Shown here one piece after another: positions 11,550 to 23,650 of a DNA stretch of 64,000 bases. Source of the DNA: Phymatolithon calcareum (taxonomy: Eukaryota; Rhodophyta; Florideophyceae; Hapalidiales); assembly GCA_977006965.1 (NCBI GenBank), contig OZ345382.1, forward strand, positions 496,001-560,000. The letters run 5' to 3'. Below the pieces are notes generated by a model. That model made no database searches. It saw only the letters and a program-made list of their open reading frames with translations, and was not told the DNA's origin. The position numbers and the translations under genes were made by a program. Numbering within the stretch: position 1 is the first letter of the stretch; every line of letters begins with the position of its first letter.

Positions 11550-13640
11550 TCTATTCCTCCAATTTAGTGTCCTTCTCCGTCCCCCTCCCTTCTCCGTCTT
11601 TTGCATATTTACCTTCCGCTAACACTTGCCCGCTCCTCGTGTGAATCACGTGTCCTGATCTGCCCAACGTTCCAGCTCGTGTCCTTACTCCGTTCCATGC
11701 GTCTCTGGTCTGCACTGTGTCAGCCCCAAATTTCACTCTTTGCGTACTGATCCGCCACGCTTGTAATTACTTGCATGCTGTGTATCGGCTCTCTCGTTCC
11801 TCCTCCATCCGCCGTGTGTCACACTGTATTTTTCCTATTCACCCTTTGTGCCCCTCTCCGCTTACTACTTTCGACAATTCCATCACTCCGCTGCCCTCAA
11901 TATGCCCCTCGAGTCCATCTCGCTTCACCCATTCCGCGTTTTGGATCACTTCCATTTCATCACTTGTGCTCGTCCCTTTTTTCCCCTTTGCCCTTTCTGG
12001 CACATCGCTTCTACCCCTTGTACCCTTATCGTCACTCCCCTTTATCTCTTTGCGTTTCTCTCAATTTACTCCTTGCGGAACTTTGTCCCGCTCTCTTTCC
12101 GATGGTACGCCCCTTGTAAAACTCCCCTTCTACCCTTTGCTCCCGTTTTTTCCATCTCCATTTTCCTGTTGTACTCTTCCTGAACCTCCCCTATATCCCT
12201 TGAGCCTCCTCCTTACACCCCTGTGTCATCCCTTACGCCTGGTGCGTCTTTTGTGTTACTCCAATTTTACGACTCCCTCCCCCTTGTGTCGTTCTCGTCC
12301 CTTGCTTCCCTTGACGCTCTTTCTTTCAGTCAGCTTTTTTCTTTTGTGTCGCGCTGTGGACACTGGTACACTCCCCTTTCCATCTCTCCATCCCATTTTT
12401 CACTTCGCTTTACCTTTTTACCTCTCCATGCCACTCACTCTTTGACCTCTTGTGCCCTTCTTGTCACTCCTTACGCCACTTGAGCCAAAAACGAGGCATG
12501 TTCCTATCCTTTATCCGAAAAACCCAGTCCTCCAATTTAGCGTCCTTCTCCATCGCCCCTCTATCCCCGTGTTCCGTATTCTCACCTTCCGCTAACCCTT
12601 GTTCGCCAATCTTGTGAGTCTTGTGTCCTGCCCTACCCAGCGCGCCACTCTCATGTTCTTGCTCCGCTTCATGTGTCATTGTGCTGTGCTCGATTATCCC
12701 CACATTTCGCTCTTTGGCCTGCTCATCTACCACACTTCTCATTACTCCCATGCTATACAACGCCGCTCTCGTTGCTACCCTGTCCGCCCCTGTTGCACTC
12801 CACTTTTTCTTATTCACTCTTTTTGTCACTCTGCGCTTACTCCTTTTGTCACTTCGGCCATTCCATTGCCTTCTGTACGACCTTGGTTTCACTTCCGTTT
12901 TAACCTTTCCTCCCCTTGTGTCACTCGCATTGTATCTCTTGTGCCCTCCTTGCTCTTACCCTTTTTCCCCTTTCTTCTTCTCGGAACATGGCTTCTACTC
13001 CTTGTGTGCTTTGTGTCACTACTTTTTATCCCTTTTGGCCTTGTCTTAACCCCTCTTGTACTCTTTGTGCCCTTCTTTTCATTTCTCTTTTACTCTATTT
13101 GTCTTCATTTACTACTTGCGCAGCGTTTCGGCGCTCCTTTTTCCCTTAGTACGCCCATTATGTCACTATCCTTCTACTCCTTGCGCCCTTGTGTAACTCT
13201 CCATTCTCCCCTTGTGCCCTTCCTGGAACTTCGCTCACAAACATTAAGCCCACTCGTTTCACCTTTATGTCACTCCCCTTTTACGCTTTTCTCGCCCTTG
13301 TGCTCTTCCTCCCTCTTTCGACATCATTCTCAGCCTCTTTTTACACCTTTTCCCCTTACTGCTCTCCTTGACACGCCCCATTTTATCTTTGTGCCCTTCT
13401 TATCACTCCCTTTTACCACACCTCATTTTCCCCTTGCGCGCATTGTGTTTTTCCCTTGCCTCTGATACGGTCCTTATAGAAGTCCCCATTTACCCCTTCC
13501 GCCTCTGGGATTCCTCCACCCACCTCTTACCCTTTGCGACCCATGCCTTATGTACGCCCCTTCTCTCACTCCCCATCTACACATGTGTACGCGTGTACTT
13601 TCCGACCTTATGTCACATCAAAAAATGTATTTTCGAGTGA
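11550..13640. repeat. 2.1 kb pyrimidine-rich minisatellite with 0.97 kb higher-order unit
   Basis: The plus strand is strongly C+T-rich throughout, made of degenerate short units such as CCCTTGTGTCACTCCC and CTTCTACCCCTTGCGCCC. A higher-order repeat is visible: the sequence from 11557 (CCTCCAATTTAGTGTCC) recurs, diverged, from 12529 (CCTCCAATTTAGCGTCC), and similarity can be followed for several hundred bases. All three plus frames stay open for long stretches because pyrimidine-rich DNA lacks stops. These frames are compositional artefacts, not genes. The block separates two contiguous parts of a LINE and so is an insertion or an expansion. Confidence 0.7.
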
Positions 13641-13850
13641 TCGCTCACCTCAGTGTAAATCCATCCTGTTGAACTTGTTACTGCATACAGCCAATAGATT
13701 TGGCACAGAAAGAAGAAAACTGGGGATTGCCGAGTGATCCCTCACCTCAGCGCGTATCCACCCTATTGAACCTTATCTTTTAAAAATGTAACCAATGAGA
13801 ATCAAAAGAGACACCGACAGAGACACACACACACAGACAGCGATTTTAGT
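13636..13850. repeat. Direct duplication and CA microsatellite
   Basis: A block of about 45 bp starting GAGTGATCGCTCACCTCAG at 13637 recurs about 95 bp later as GAGTGATCCCTCACCTCAG. A short (AC)n run follows at about 13823-13838. This forms the right border of the pyrimidine-rich block. Confidence 0.6.
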
Positions 13851-13864
13851 AGTAGTGGACTGCC

Positions 13865-15475
13865 TTTATTGGAGGCATGTGGGCGACTGATGTGCCTCCC
13901 ACGACAATGGCGACAAGCAACACTTATTCCCCTTTACAAGAATGGTCCAGCGCACACTGCGGCAAACTACAGGCCAATATCTCTCCTGAGTCAGGTCAAG
14001 AAGATTATCGACTCGGCCCTGGACTCATTCATAAGGGTTCACTACCGCTTCAATAGGGCAGAATTCGGTTTTCGGAGAGACTAGAGCACATATCTGGCCA
14101 TACTTCGCGCAAAAAATACTAGGCAAAGTGGGCACCCGTACGTTGCTCTACTCGCCTTATCTGCAGCTTATGACAGCGTCCCAAGGGATATCCTCGTTGA
14201 ACGACTGAAGAAAAAGCTACCGGCATACATCACAAGGATGGTATCTTACCTGATGAAACCGTCGTGGATCATGTCAGCAGGAGGCGAAACAAAAACTTGG
14301 TACATTATCGACCGAGGCGTTCCCCAAGGGTCATCCCTCAGTCCATGCCTATACATTATATTCATGGATACGTTCGCCGAAGCCGCCGCCCAAGTACCAA
14401 GAACCATGTCTGAACATCCAGAGCAATTATTTGCTGATTATGTTCTTCTTCAGGCTAAGAATGACAAAGGATTGCAAAAACTATTGGTCATAGCCACGAA
14501 CTGGGCAGGCGAGAACTCCATGAAATGGAACACAAAGCCAGGAAAGAATGAGGTCCTGAAGTACAAAGGCCTGCCAAAGAAGATGTTTTTCCTTCCAGGA
14601 AAAGTGCTGCACCAGGCCTGGAGACTATCCTGCCTGGGGATCAGTATGAACAACAACGGAGTCACGGACGATACAGCAATTTCAAGAGTTCGGAATGCGG
14701 TGGGATATATACACAAACTCTGCCAAATAGACGTAAACGTCAGAGGATTCCACCCAGACATTTGCATCAGGATTTTCAAGTCATTGATTCTCCCCAAATG
14801 GGTGTATTCCATTCACCGGACCCCGATCACCAAACGTCTGTTATCGGCAATCGAAGCAGCAGAAGGTCTTTTCTTCAGGTATGTTTTCAGAAAATATGCC
14901 GAACATTGAAGGGAGCGGGTGCGAGTGCCAGCCCACAGTTGAGGAGAGCGCACCAGGCTGAAAGGTTCGACTTAAGCCTGGTAAGACGGAAGAAGTACCT
15001 TGAGCTCGCAGAAGAATACTAAGGAAGAGTAGAATATCTGGAAGATGTATCAAAAGATATTGGGCTTCTTAGAGAAGAGAAGCACCTCAACGAATCTATA
15101 AAACAAGCAGAAGAAGGTATGGTATCAAAACCCGGACGCATACAGGAAGCAGCAAAAATATGGACGTTGGAAGAAGAGGGACGGACAGTTAAAATCCCGC
15201 TCGACAAGCCGAATGAACTCCCAGGATTGTTACTTATAAGGGACAGAACTGCGCGGTTGAGATGCCTGAGATTTCTTTTCAACAGAGCTCCTTTGTGGAG
15301 CAAATCAGTTTTAGCGAAGTACTTTGGGCCCGGAGCTATGGTTGAGCTCGATGTGCTCCAACGCACACTACGGTGCATGAAGATGGACCAAGAAACAGAA
15401 TATGAATGCGAACGACTCACTCGAGCCCTCGCAGGGAGAGAAATTCGGATTAAGGACATATTAGGAGGCTAGAAG
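13865..15475 (+). pseudogene. LINE copy A, reverse transcriptase and C-terminal part
   Basis: Non-LTR reverse transcriptase. It starts LLEACGRLMCLPRQWRQATL, then NYRPISLLS (fingers), a TAG stop at 14082-14084, then ALSAAYDSVPRDIL (motif A), DRGVPQGSSLSPCLYIIF at residues 25-42 of 14238-14909 (motif B) and FADYVLL at 65-71 (motif C). Motif A shows Ala where the catalytic Asp is expected, and motif C reads FADY instead of FADD, so the enzyme would be dead even without stops. Further stops fall between 14909 and 15119, and the C-terminal frame 15119-15472 is open. About 75 percent of the 3' region is recognisably the same family as copy B. Confidence 0.85.
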
Positions 15476-15484
15476 AGAGATGAA

Positions 15485-15560
15485 TGTAGAAGACAGCGAG
15501 AAGCTGCCCTGTTAATCAAATTGAGGCTTTGGGAGCTTTAAAAATAAATCAACATATAAC
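15485..15560 (+). repeat. LINE 3' tail, copy A
   Basis: GAAGCTGCCCTGTTAATC, then GAGGCTTTGGGAGCTTTA and AAAATAAATCAACATATAAC. The AGCTGCCC and GGGAGCT parts can pair as a stem. The element ends in an AAATAAA-CATATA signature, not in poly(A). The same tail occurs at 10303-10375, 17365-17430, 18893-18960 and 58945-59010. Confidence 0.75.
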
Positions 15561-15759
15561 CACTATTTACAGTACATTAGTATGGCACAGGAGAAGTGAG
15601 CTGTAAAGAAAAGAGTCTAACACTCTTGTCGTCCACGTGGAATGGCGAATCGTGGAACCACCGCAGTTGCTTCAGGTGGAATCGCCTAATGATGAGCGGC
15701 TGGCAGAGAAGAAGGGTGGTTACAAATATCAGGATTAACGCCCTGTCGTCATCTAAGTA

Positions 15760-15832
15760 GAGGTAAAAATAAAAAGCAATGCTTACTAGCCCCATAGGGC
15801 AATAAGAATTCATTTTTATTATTATCCCTTGA
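15760..15832 (+). repeat. Repeat shared with 58255-58340
   Basis: AGAGGTAAAAATAAAAAGC, then GCTTACTAGCCCCATAGGGC and an AT-rich end with TTATTATTAT. The inverse of this appears at 58255-58340. Probably the tail of another retroelement family, but no coding part is recognised. Confidence 0.45.
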
Positions 15833-15929
15833 CAAAGCACATGCACCTCGCCACCAAAAAAGGTAAGAGCGAGGTGCTAGAGTCGACCGAGACAAAGAAC
15901 CACACGTTCCGGTAAGCGCACCAGACCCT

Positions 15930-16660
15930 TTCGCATGTACCTGAAGTTTCATGCCTCGGGATATCTCTAGGACCAACCGGAATTACGGTCACAAGCACAA
16001 TCAGGCGCATAAAAAACGCCAAAGCAGCGATACACCAACTGAAGCCACTTGGGGTATTCATTCGGGGATAAACATCCTGAAAGCCATACGTATCTACAAG
16101 TCGCTGATCCCACCAATGTGGGAATACGCTATCCTTCTCACACTGTGGACTTCAAAAGTACATGAAGCTATCAAAGAAGTAGAAAGAACCTTCTTCTTCC
16201 AAGCATTCGGTGGTACGGCAAGTGGAAGGATCGAGGGGCTCCGGCTTCTGTGAAGAATCCAACCACCAGAGCACAGGAGAGAAATATTAACGTTGAGGAT
16301 TCTGCCACGAGGAAAGGCAAGGAAGTCGGCTACCCTATCCAAGCCAAGGGAAGAGCGAAACTTCATAGAACTACAGTGGGCAAGTCGCGATATTGCCGCC
16401 ATGCTGCAACAAGAACAGTTCGCGGCCCCCGTCAAACATATGCAGGAAGGGAAATCTCCAGGCCAACTCCGACGAATACTGTTCGCAAAAGAACTCACGA
16501 GGCTCGAAGCAAGAAGAAAGAGGAAATACCGTACGACAAACCGGATGATATCCCCGTCATCCTCTGGTTTGCCAAGGTGAGACAACGACAGCAGGCCATA
16601 AAATACGCAAGCGGAAGGCGTACAGTCTTAGGAGCGTTAATGAGGGCTTTCAAATAAACA
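15930..16660 (+). pseudogene. Diverged LINE ORF2 C-terminal fragment
   Basis: Frames around 15951-16253 read CLGISLGP then AIRIYKSLIPPMWEYAILL, which lines up with CLGISMNN and CIRIFKSLILPKWVYSIH of copy A, and 16293-16580 keeps an Arg/Lys-rich tail. It is a second, clearly more distant LINE family or an old copy. Two frames are needed to read it, so it is broken. No reverse transcriptase motifs remain. Confidence 0.6.
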
Positions 16661-16901
16661 ATTAAACAATTGCAGAAAAAACATGCACCTCGTGCTTTGG
16701 AGAGGAAGGGCATGAGGGAATCAAAAAAGTATTCATCACCAAATTCCTCAACAAAAAAGCACATAGCTTGCTTGCGTTGTGAAGAATCTGCAGGTCAAAC
16801 ACAGAGCAGTTCTGCTCCAGGCCTGACCCAGTTGTAGCTCTTCTTCAAGAGGAAGTGGTTAACATCTAAAGGGACATGATATTCCCTATTTTTAGGCTTG
16901 A

Positions 16902-16952
16902 GCAAATGTCTCTCCCTCTGCTAATAGTAGCAGAGGGAGAGGAATTTGCTCC
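16902..16952. repeat. Hairpin
   Basis: GAGCAAATGTCTCTCCCTCT pairs with AGAGGGAGAGGAATTTGCTC across a short loop, with two or three mismatches. Function unknown; may be the end of a foldback element. Confidence 0.6.
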
Positions 16953-17255
16953 GCCTCGCAAGTGCATATCCCATGCAGCTGCAAGGGGGGTGCACCTGCG
17001 AGGAGGACGCATTGGCTTACATTTCAGTGATTATATTCAGCTCAGCATATTAGTCTTGTATTCTTGCTCTCATTCCCCTCACGAGGAGAGAATATCTTGC
17101 CTCCTTACTATCATTCTCGCAAGTAGCCGCCCCAAGATGCCTCGTCATCTTCACGGATATGTGATGGGGTACCTGAACTTCTTCGCGGTGGTCGTCGAAG
17201 GCTTGTCAAATATTTGGCCAAAGAATATCGGCTCCACTTAGTGGTCCCATGTTCT

Positions 17256-17430
17256 AGCTGAGTACAGAAATTGAGTTTGAGTGCAAGAGACTCACAGGAG
17301 CTCTTGTTGGGAGAGAACTACGAATCAAGAACGTTTTGAGCAGCCAGATGACTATAGCGTAGAGATTATGCAAGAGCTGCCCCGTTACTCCAAGGTGAGG
17401 CTTTGGGAGCTCTCAAAAATAAAATCATCA
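17256..17430 (+). pseudogene. LINE 3' end fragment
   Basis: The last coding bases match copy A (GAGTTTGAGTGCAAGAGACT corresponds to the EYECKRLT part of copy B, ending in GRELRIKNVL), followed by the shared tail GAGCTGCCCCGTTACTCC and GGGAGCTCTCAAAAATAAAA. It is a very short 5'-truncated insertion on the plus strand. Confidence 0.7.
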
Positions 17431-17885
17431 AATATCCCCATGTTCTAGCTTGGGAATCTGTCGCAAAAAAGAGTCTAGAATGAAGAGATTTTAGGTCCGA
17501 AAGTACACTTCTAACTCGACTTTAGGACAAGGCAGATGGCATTAACACACAATGATGTCGGTGCAGTACATATTCCCATCGGGTAGACAAAATCGGGAGC
17601 ATTCGCAGGACATTTTTCAACATCCTTGCTCTTGCACAAAATTTAAAGTCTGCGATGCCTCTTTGCGTAGTCAAGGAAGTACCTGGAGCTCTCCTTTGTA
17701 AGTGGTCTATTATCCATGAAAGTCTTCCAGCACTTGCAGAAATAATAGTGGGCACAGCGATTAAGCTGCACAATGTATTTGTGTCGACTGTAACCCCGCC
17801 GGAAATTGCGAGCGCGATAGCGAACGCGCCCGTTTGGGACTCGGCGAATCGAGAACCCGCCGAGCTCGAATTATCAGAGACCCGG

Positions 17886-18285
17886 GATGCCGCTAAACTC
17901 GTCCAAGGCGTTCCGATGCAGATAAGACTGGTGACGTCAGTAACCCTCCCGCGTGGATCGCCGCGCGATATGGTAGACTCGGGAAGTCGGTAAACTCGCC
18001 CATGGCGATTCGGCGCAGAGACGACTAGGGACTTTACAAGCTCCCGCACGCGCGTCACAGGAAAAGCGAAAAGATTCGGTGCTGCACGGGAAGCGAAATG
18101 ATTTTCCACCTCGAGACCCCTTTTTTGTGGTCAGCGGTATATTTTAGAATTTTGCTCACTTTGCTGCTTTGTTGAAATGCATTCTTTGGGACCCGACTGA
18201 GTCCGTGTGACTCGTCAGAAGTGTTGCCCCAAGCGTCTGCAGATGCGTTGGTAACACTATAAAATAAAAACCTCTTCACTCTTTC
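17886..18285 (+). mobile_element. 0.4 kb retroelement insertion with tail family 2
   Basis: This segment interrupts a repeat whose unbroken partner lies inverted at 20300-20480. CGAATT occurs at both borders (about 17869-17874 and 18287-18292) and is a likely target duplication. The insert ends GTTGCCCCAAGCGTC, CAGATGCGTTGGTAAC, then ATAAAATAAAAA, a stem-loop followed by an A-rich tail. The same tail is at 19497-19545, 55806-55840 and 56052-56095. Could be a SINE or a truncated LINE; I could not see clear A and B boxes. Confidence 0.6.
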
Positions 18286-18870
18286 TTTCGAATTGCCAGA
18301 CCCAACCCGGCCGTCGTCGGATTTCCAAGAAACCTTGCGAATTTAAGTGGATTTGAGACAGACTAGTTATCATAGCCTGTTAGGCCCCCGTGCACCTGCT
18401 GCGTCACAGGAAGGAGATAAGAGTTCAGTCAGAAAATTTCCCCGCTTCGTTGCAGGGTTTTTTGTAATTGCAAGAGCTGTGCTCGGGCCTCCCCCATGGG
18501 GGAAGACTGTTACCTTCTGGTAGTTTGTTGGTAGGTGGATTCCGCGTTGTGTGGTGTGCCACAATGCCTAATGAAGCTGGGAGAGAGAACAGAAGGAGTA
18601 GAAAGAAGGTAGCGAGATGACCAACTACCGTGAGCATCCTAAATGGTTTCCAATGCGGATAATCCCTTCGAAGGACGGCGGTTGAAGATTGGCTGCGTAG
18701 AGATATTGATGTTTAGCTCCCTGAGGGTTTGCAATTTGTGGAGCTTTAGAGCTGCTGTGACGTCAAGTATCACTCGTATCTGTTAAAGTCTACTGTAGCC
18801 GTAAGGATGTGCAGTTGCTCTAGGACAATATCAAAAACCTGCAATAAAGAGAGCAAGAAAGAAGAAATAA
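18286..18870 (+). repeat. Foldback repeat, left arm
   Basis: Matches 19810-20350 in inverted orientation with scattered mismatches and small gaps. Landmarks are GCCAGACCCAACCCGGCCG / its inverse near 20340, TCACAGGAAGGAG / its inverse near 20240, and GATTGGCTGCGTAGAGAT / its inverse near 19960. The left arm continues leftward beyond the 17886-18285 insertion, into 17760-17885, which matches 20370-20480. No gene recognised in either arm. Confidence 0.75.
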
Positions 18871-18892
18871 TAGATATGAGAATAGAATCAAA

Positions 18893-18970
18893 GCGTGGGG
18901 AATGTGTAATTTGTTTAAGAGCTCCCAACGTCTCACCGCGGAGTAACAGGGCTGTTGTCAAATGTAGCGT
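18893..18970 (-). repeat. LINE 3' tail, minus copy
   Basis: Read on the minus strand: ACAGCCCTGTTACTCCGCG, then GGGAGCTCTTAAACAAATT. It lies in the loop of the foldback repeat. Confidence 0.65.
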
Positions 18971-19496
18971 AGTCTGGTCACTCAAAGCTTGGGAAGTCCC
19001 TTCCATACTCTCGGTGAGAGTATTTCTCTTGTGAGCTATCGGTTGGTAGGTGAAACCGCACTGCTTGATCGGTTATCTCCGATTATGAACTAGTCTCTAA
19101 GTGTATGTCCTCCTTTCCAAAGCAAATATTCCGATAATGTTCATTTAACCCCTTTCTCTAGAATACAAAGGTTTTCGCACACAACTGAATTCTGTGCTGC
19201 ACTTTAGCTAGTCACAGCAAAAACAATGCATTGCGTAAGCTTCCGAATACATAAGCTTCCATTCCCACTGCGCACATAACCATCCATCATCCGATTGAGA
19301 ATATCTCCACAATTTCCAATTGCCAACAGCACTTTGCAAGTGGAACTTGCACCGTCCTGCAGCTGTAGCATACCATTCATTGTTAACTCTTGAATCACTA
19401 TATCCCCTGCGAAAATTTGGAGCGCCCACTTTTCATAACTGTAGGACGGCCTATAATGCTTTGCAGGATGGATTTCAGTTGACAAAAAGCGTGGTT

Positions 19497-19545
19497 TATT
19501 ATTTGAAAGCAACCACCGCATCTGGAGAAGCTTGGGGTAACTTTG
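19497..19545 (-). repeat. Tail family 2, minus copy
   Basis: Read on the minus strand: AGTTACCCCAAGCTTCTCC, AGATGCGGTGGTTGC, then TTTCAAATAATAAA. Same stem-loop and A-rich end as at 18219-18275. Confidence 0.6.
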
Positions 19546-19809
19546 CGTAGGTCATTGGATCATGGACAGGGTTTTTCTTTCTTTAATGCAGAATGCGTTA
19601 ATTAATGTCAGAACTTTCCCTAGAGCAATCTCTCATTGTTCAAATATTGAAGTATCTTTACGGGTCTCTCCCCTTCTATATTGAACGCTTCTATCGTAGT
19701 GTACGCCACGATCTGCCGAAAGTCAAACTTTTCTCTGGCATATCTGCATTTGGTCAAATAGAAAATCTGGCTTCATTATAGATCTCATTCCGCGTCTTTG
19801 CTTCTTGAT

Positions 19810-20480
19810 TTACTACTTTCTTTCTTTACTGCGGGATTTCTCGAAGCTGATGGAACAACTCCGCATCCTTACGGCTCTAGTAGACCTTAACAGATACGAG
19901 TGGTACTTGATGTCACAACAGCTGTCCAAGCTGCACAAGGCGCTTAACATCCATATCGCTACGCAGCCAATCTTCATTCGCCGTCCTTCAAAGGGATGCC
20001 CGGGTTGGAAACCATTTAGGACGTTCACGGTAGCTAATCATCTCTCTGCCTTCTTTCATTTCCTTCTCTCCCAGCTTCCTTGAGCGTTGCGGCACACCAC
20101 ACAGGGCGGAATGCATGTACTACCATACTACCAGAAGGCGATAGTCTTCTCCCCTGGGGAGGCCGGAGCACAGCTCTTGTCATTTCAAAAAACCCTGCAA
20201 TGTAGCGGGGAAAAATTCCTGACTGAACTCTTGGCTCCTTCCTGTGACGCACAGGTGCACGGGTAGCCGGACCGGTTATCATAACCGGCCTGTATCAAAT
20301 CCGCTTAAATTCGCAAGATTTCTTGGAAATCCAGCGACGGCGGGGTTGGGTCTGGCATTTCGAGCGTGGCAAGTTCTCGATTTGCCGAGTCCCAGGCGAG
20401 CGCGTTCGCGATAGCGCCAGCCATTTCCGACGGAATTACCGTCAGAAGAATCGCGTTGCGCAGCATTACTGCTGCGGCCA
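19810..20480 (-). repeat. Foldback repeat, right arm
   Basis: Inverted partner of 17760-17885 plus 18286-18870. It is uninterrupted where the left arm carries a 0.4 kb insertion, which dates that insertion after the inverted duplication. The minus frame 20305-20499 and the plus frame near 17800 read related peptides (AGAIANALAWDSANREL and ASAIANAPVWDSANREP), but the frames are short and I do not claim a gene. Confidence 0.7.
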
Positions 20481-20519
20481 CTTGCGCCGGCGCGGGCACG
20501 GGCGCCCGCGCCGGAATCT

Positions 20520-23500
20520 TGTCCTTTGTCGCTTGTGGTCCGTTCGGTCCGATCAGGCCCTCTCTCCATCCCCGTTCCTGTTTCCTCTGATTTACTACAT
20601 ACAGTAACAGTTGACATTTAAAAATAAACGCCAGACTTCAGTTAGACCATGTTCTCTAAGAAATTTTAATCTAATTTCCACACACGAACACGTGACCTAC
20701 GTGCTATATGCCCATTGCTGTGCAAAATTAGAAACAAAGGATATGCGAAACAGGCATACATCCTAACTAGTTCAGGGCAAACCCTTTTTCTACGGAATGG
20801 AAGCCTCGCTTTTCGAAACCATCAAGGCACCAATAAAAGTCTTGCTCTCGTTCTTCTGCCACGTGCCTCATTTTGCTCTCCCTTTTCGCAGCTACTGAGG
20901 ACCGTTTCCGTTGTGATTATGAATAATCATAAACTTCTAAGTTTAGTGAGCTTAGTTTGGTCATGGAATATCCATGAAAGTTCTGACGGTTCGATCGTTC
21001 ATTTTCTACGCATCAGCAAATGCTCTTGCCTTAATTTTGCCAGCACACCGCATAGCGGTATTTGCAAGTTCGTTTGACAGCACAAAAGGACAGAACGCAC
21101 CGACCAGATTTGAGTGCATTGTTGTTCCTGCACGAACCGTATGTGAAAGGCAACGCTACAATTTATCTGGCTCTTCAAACGTAAGTGCGCGTATCCTCGA
21201 TCCTTTCCCAGAGAGGGTAAAACTCTAATCTTATCCTGATAATATGAACTGCAGCTTACATCCAGTTTCGACGCAGGTTTGGTTCCTATTTGGGCCAATC
21301 CTGAATTTTAAAACGCAGATATGAACTCAAATGGCGTTTATGTATTCTGCTAGTAGGATACTTAAATGTCATTTGAGACCAGTATATTGAAACATCGAAG
21401 ATCTACGTACGTAGCAATTCTAAGCCCATGTTATCCGTTTTGTGCTCTGTATTTGCTATGCACTCTGGGAACATTGGGACGAATTTAAGTTGTGATCGAA
21501 TAATGAAAACAATCAATGTAAACGATCAATGTAAATGTAAAATATTTGCTGCACGCAAAGCTCTTTCCTCACGTGGAAAAAAGATCCCTGTCACTAGTCT
21601 TCTGTGGACATATATCAGCTACAGTTTAACCGCTCCGTTTCATTCTGTACCCGTGCTTCGAATAAAATCAACACAGAATGTTTTCAATAGCCTGCACAGC
21701 TTACTTTATACACACAGGCGCCTGGAAATTAGATACTGCTTCAATTTGCTCTTATATGGATGTGTGGGTGTAAAGCTCATACATACCTGCAGGTTTCCGG
21801 GTATATAAGTGCGTAATGCTGAGACACAAAGCAGAGCGTTTTCATTCTCCAACATGTCTCCTGTCTATAAAACTCCTGATGTGGGAGTGCTCCCAAGAAC
21901 ACCTTCGACTCCGTCTCCAATCCGCATGAGAGATCCTCGCTCGCCACCGCCTTTTGATTTACCTCTGTCTGTTGCAACTCATGGAAGTCTTCGACAAAGT
22001 AATGCACGACGTCGGAAGCACTATTTCCGCACCATATTCTGTTGCTTCGGAGGCTGATTTGCACTCGACCTTTTCGCAGCTGCTGGCAAACGTTCTATTG
22101 CGCGGCCATACTTTCGACCTTGTGATCAAGCTATGGGCAGTATATCTTGCATTTGCAGTTTGCTGTCGTTCGTGAATCTCCTATGGTGAAGACTAAGACT
22201 TTTTTTGATGACATACTTCCCACAGAACGAGCTCGAAATTTTGACTGAAGCTGGTGAACACTTTTCCCTATTCTTGTTCAGTGCTTTTTTGCCTCTGTTC
22301 AATAAAATTGGAACTGTTTATTGATTTGTCCTTAATTCTGCTATTGAGTGGCCAAACTCTTCAAGAAACTAGCCTTCATTCTTCTCCGGGCTTACTCAAA
22401 TGAATACTCGTTGCAATCAGTACAAAATACTACAACCGCTTCTTTTAGTACTCTCTCGACAATAATACAGACCTCGCACCTCACTCCGCACACCTTGGTA
22501 TCGCCAGAACTAAGTCTTTCGTCGGGAAATGAATTTCTCCATATTGACATCCACTGAAGCAGAGGACATATATTGTAGAAAAGATAAGATAAAAACCAGT
22601 GCAGAACCTCTCATTAAGAGTTGCAAAGCGTTGTTCGTGGATCCATCAACCATTCTCCACAATGGAATGAACGCCTTGTTTCTTCTCGTACCAAACAAAA
22701 AGTCCTATGAAAGAATGCCCATCTATTTGCACTCAGAGGGCATGTATATACTTTAGGCTTGGGTAAAAACTCCAAGGGGGAACATTTTTGATGACGGACT
22801 AAATTGGGGACTTGGATTATATCACAAACTTTAGAAACAAGATAACCGCTGGCTATTAAAAACTCCTGACAAGGCAGCAGTACTGGGACAGCGTGCGAAG
22901 GGTATGAAAACCATTACATTGAGCACCGGCCTTTTTGATAACGTGGTAGAAACTCTGCGTTAGTCCTGGAAAAAACCGATAATACGCGAACATTTGGAAA
23001 GACATCACCAACGCACGATTTGTCCACTACCATCCTCAAGTTGCCAATAGAAAGGTAAAATTTAAGAGCGCTTTTTAATCGAATGGAAACATAATTTATT
23101 TTAATGGAAAAGATACAACTGTCTCAAGTAGGCCGGTTGTGTTTTTTACATTTCGTTTTGGTGCACCGTACGCTCGTAAAACGTACAGACAGTATATTTG
23201 GGCCCCTGGGGCCGTATGGCGGATAGGTTTCTATTCCAGTATTCCATGTCCATCCGAGAGATCAAATGTTCTGGGTTCATGGCCTTCCAAGCCGAGGGAC
23301 AGTTTTAATTCGCCATTGAAAGGTACAGTTGTAGGCGTCGAAAAACGAGGACAAAACTTGTCGGACCGCGCTTGGAATTAGAGACAGCAGACGCACCCGG
23401 CTCTGGCGTGTTTTGCACGTGCTAGAAGCACATTCAGGAGAGTGCTAGTTGCCCGAGGACCTCTGCAAGAACAACGTGGTGGAGCTCTGCGGTCGCAAAG

Positions 23501-23640
23501 ATATCGAGCACATTCTTGTGTCCACGTGCCTCGATCTCATTGGCCTCTCATTGGCAATGCTTAGCGCCTCTCCCAAATGAACCAAAAAGACTTAGAACTA
23601 TGATACCTAGTCTCTTCGACCAGCTTTTTGATATTCCCTC
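20520..23640. other. No recognisable gene
   Basis: Short frames only. A TATA-like TATATAAG at 21801-21808 precedes a short plus frame with ATG at 21854 that would encode a Pro/Arg-rich peptide ending CCFGG; I see no family match. No repeats recognised by eye except A/T-rich runs. Confidence 0.3.
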
Positions 23641-23650
23641 ATTGTCTTGG

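Noticed and set aside
11717-13640. Long plus-strand frames of up to 288 codons
   Set aside because: All three plus frames are open because the tract is pyrimidine-rich. The peptides are Leu/Ser/Pro/Phe low-complexity and match no family.
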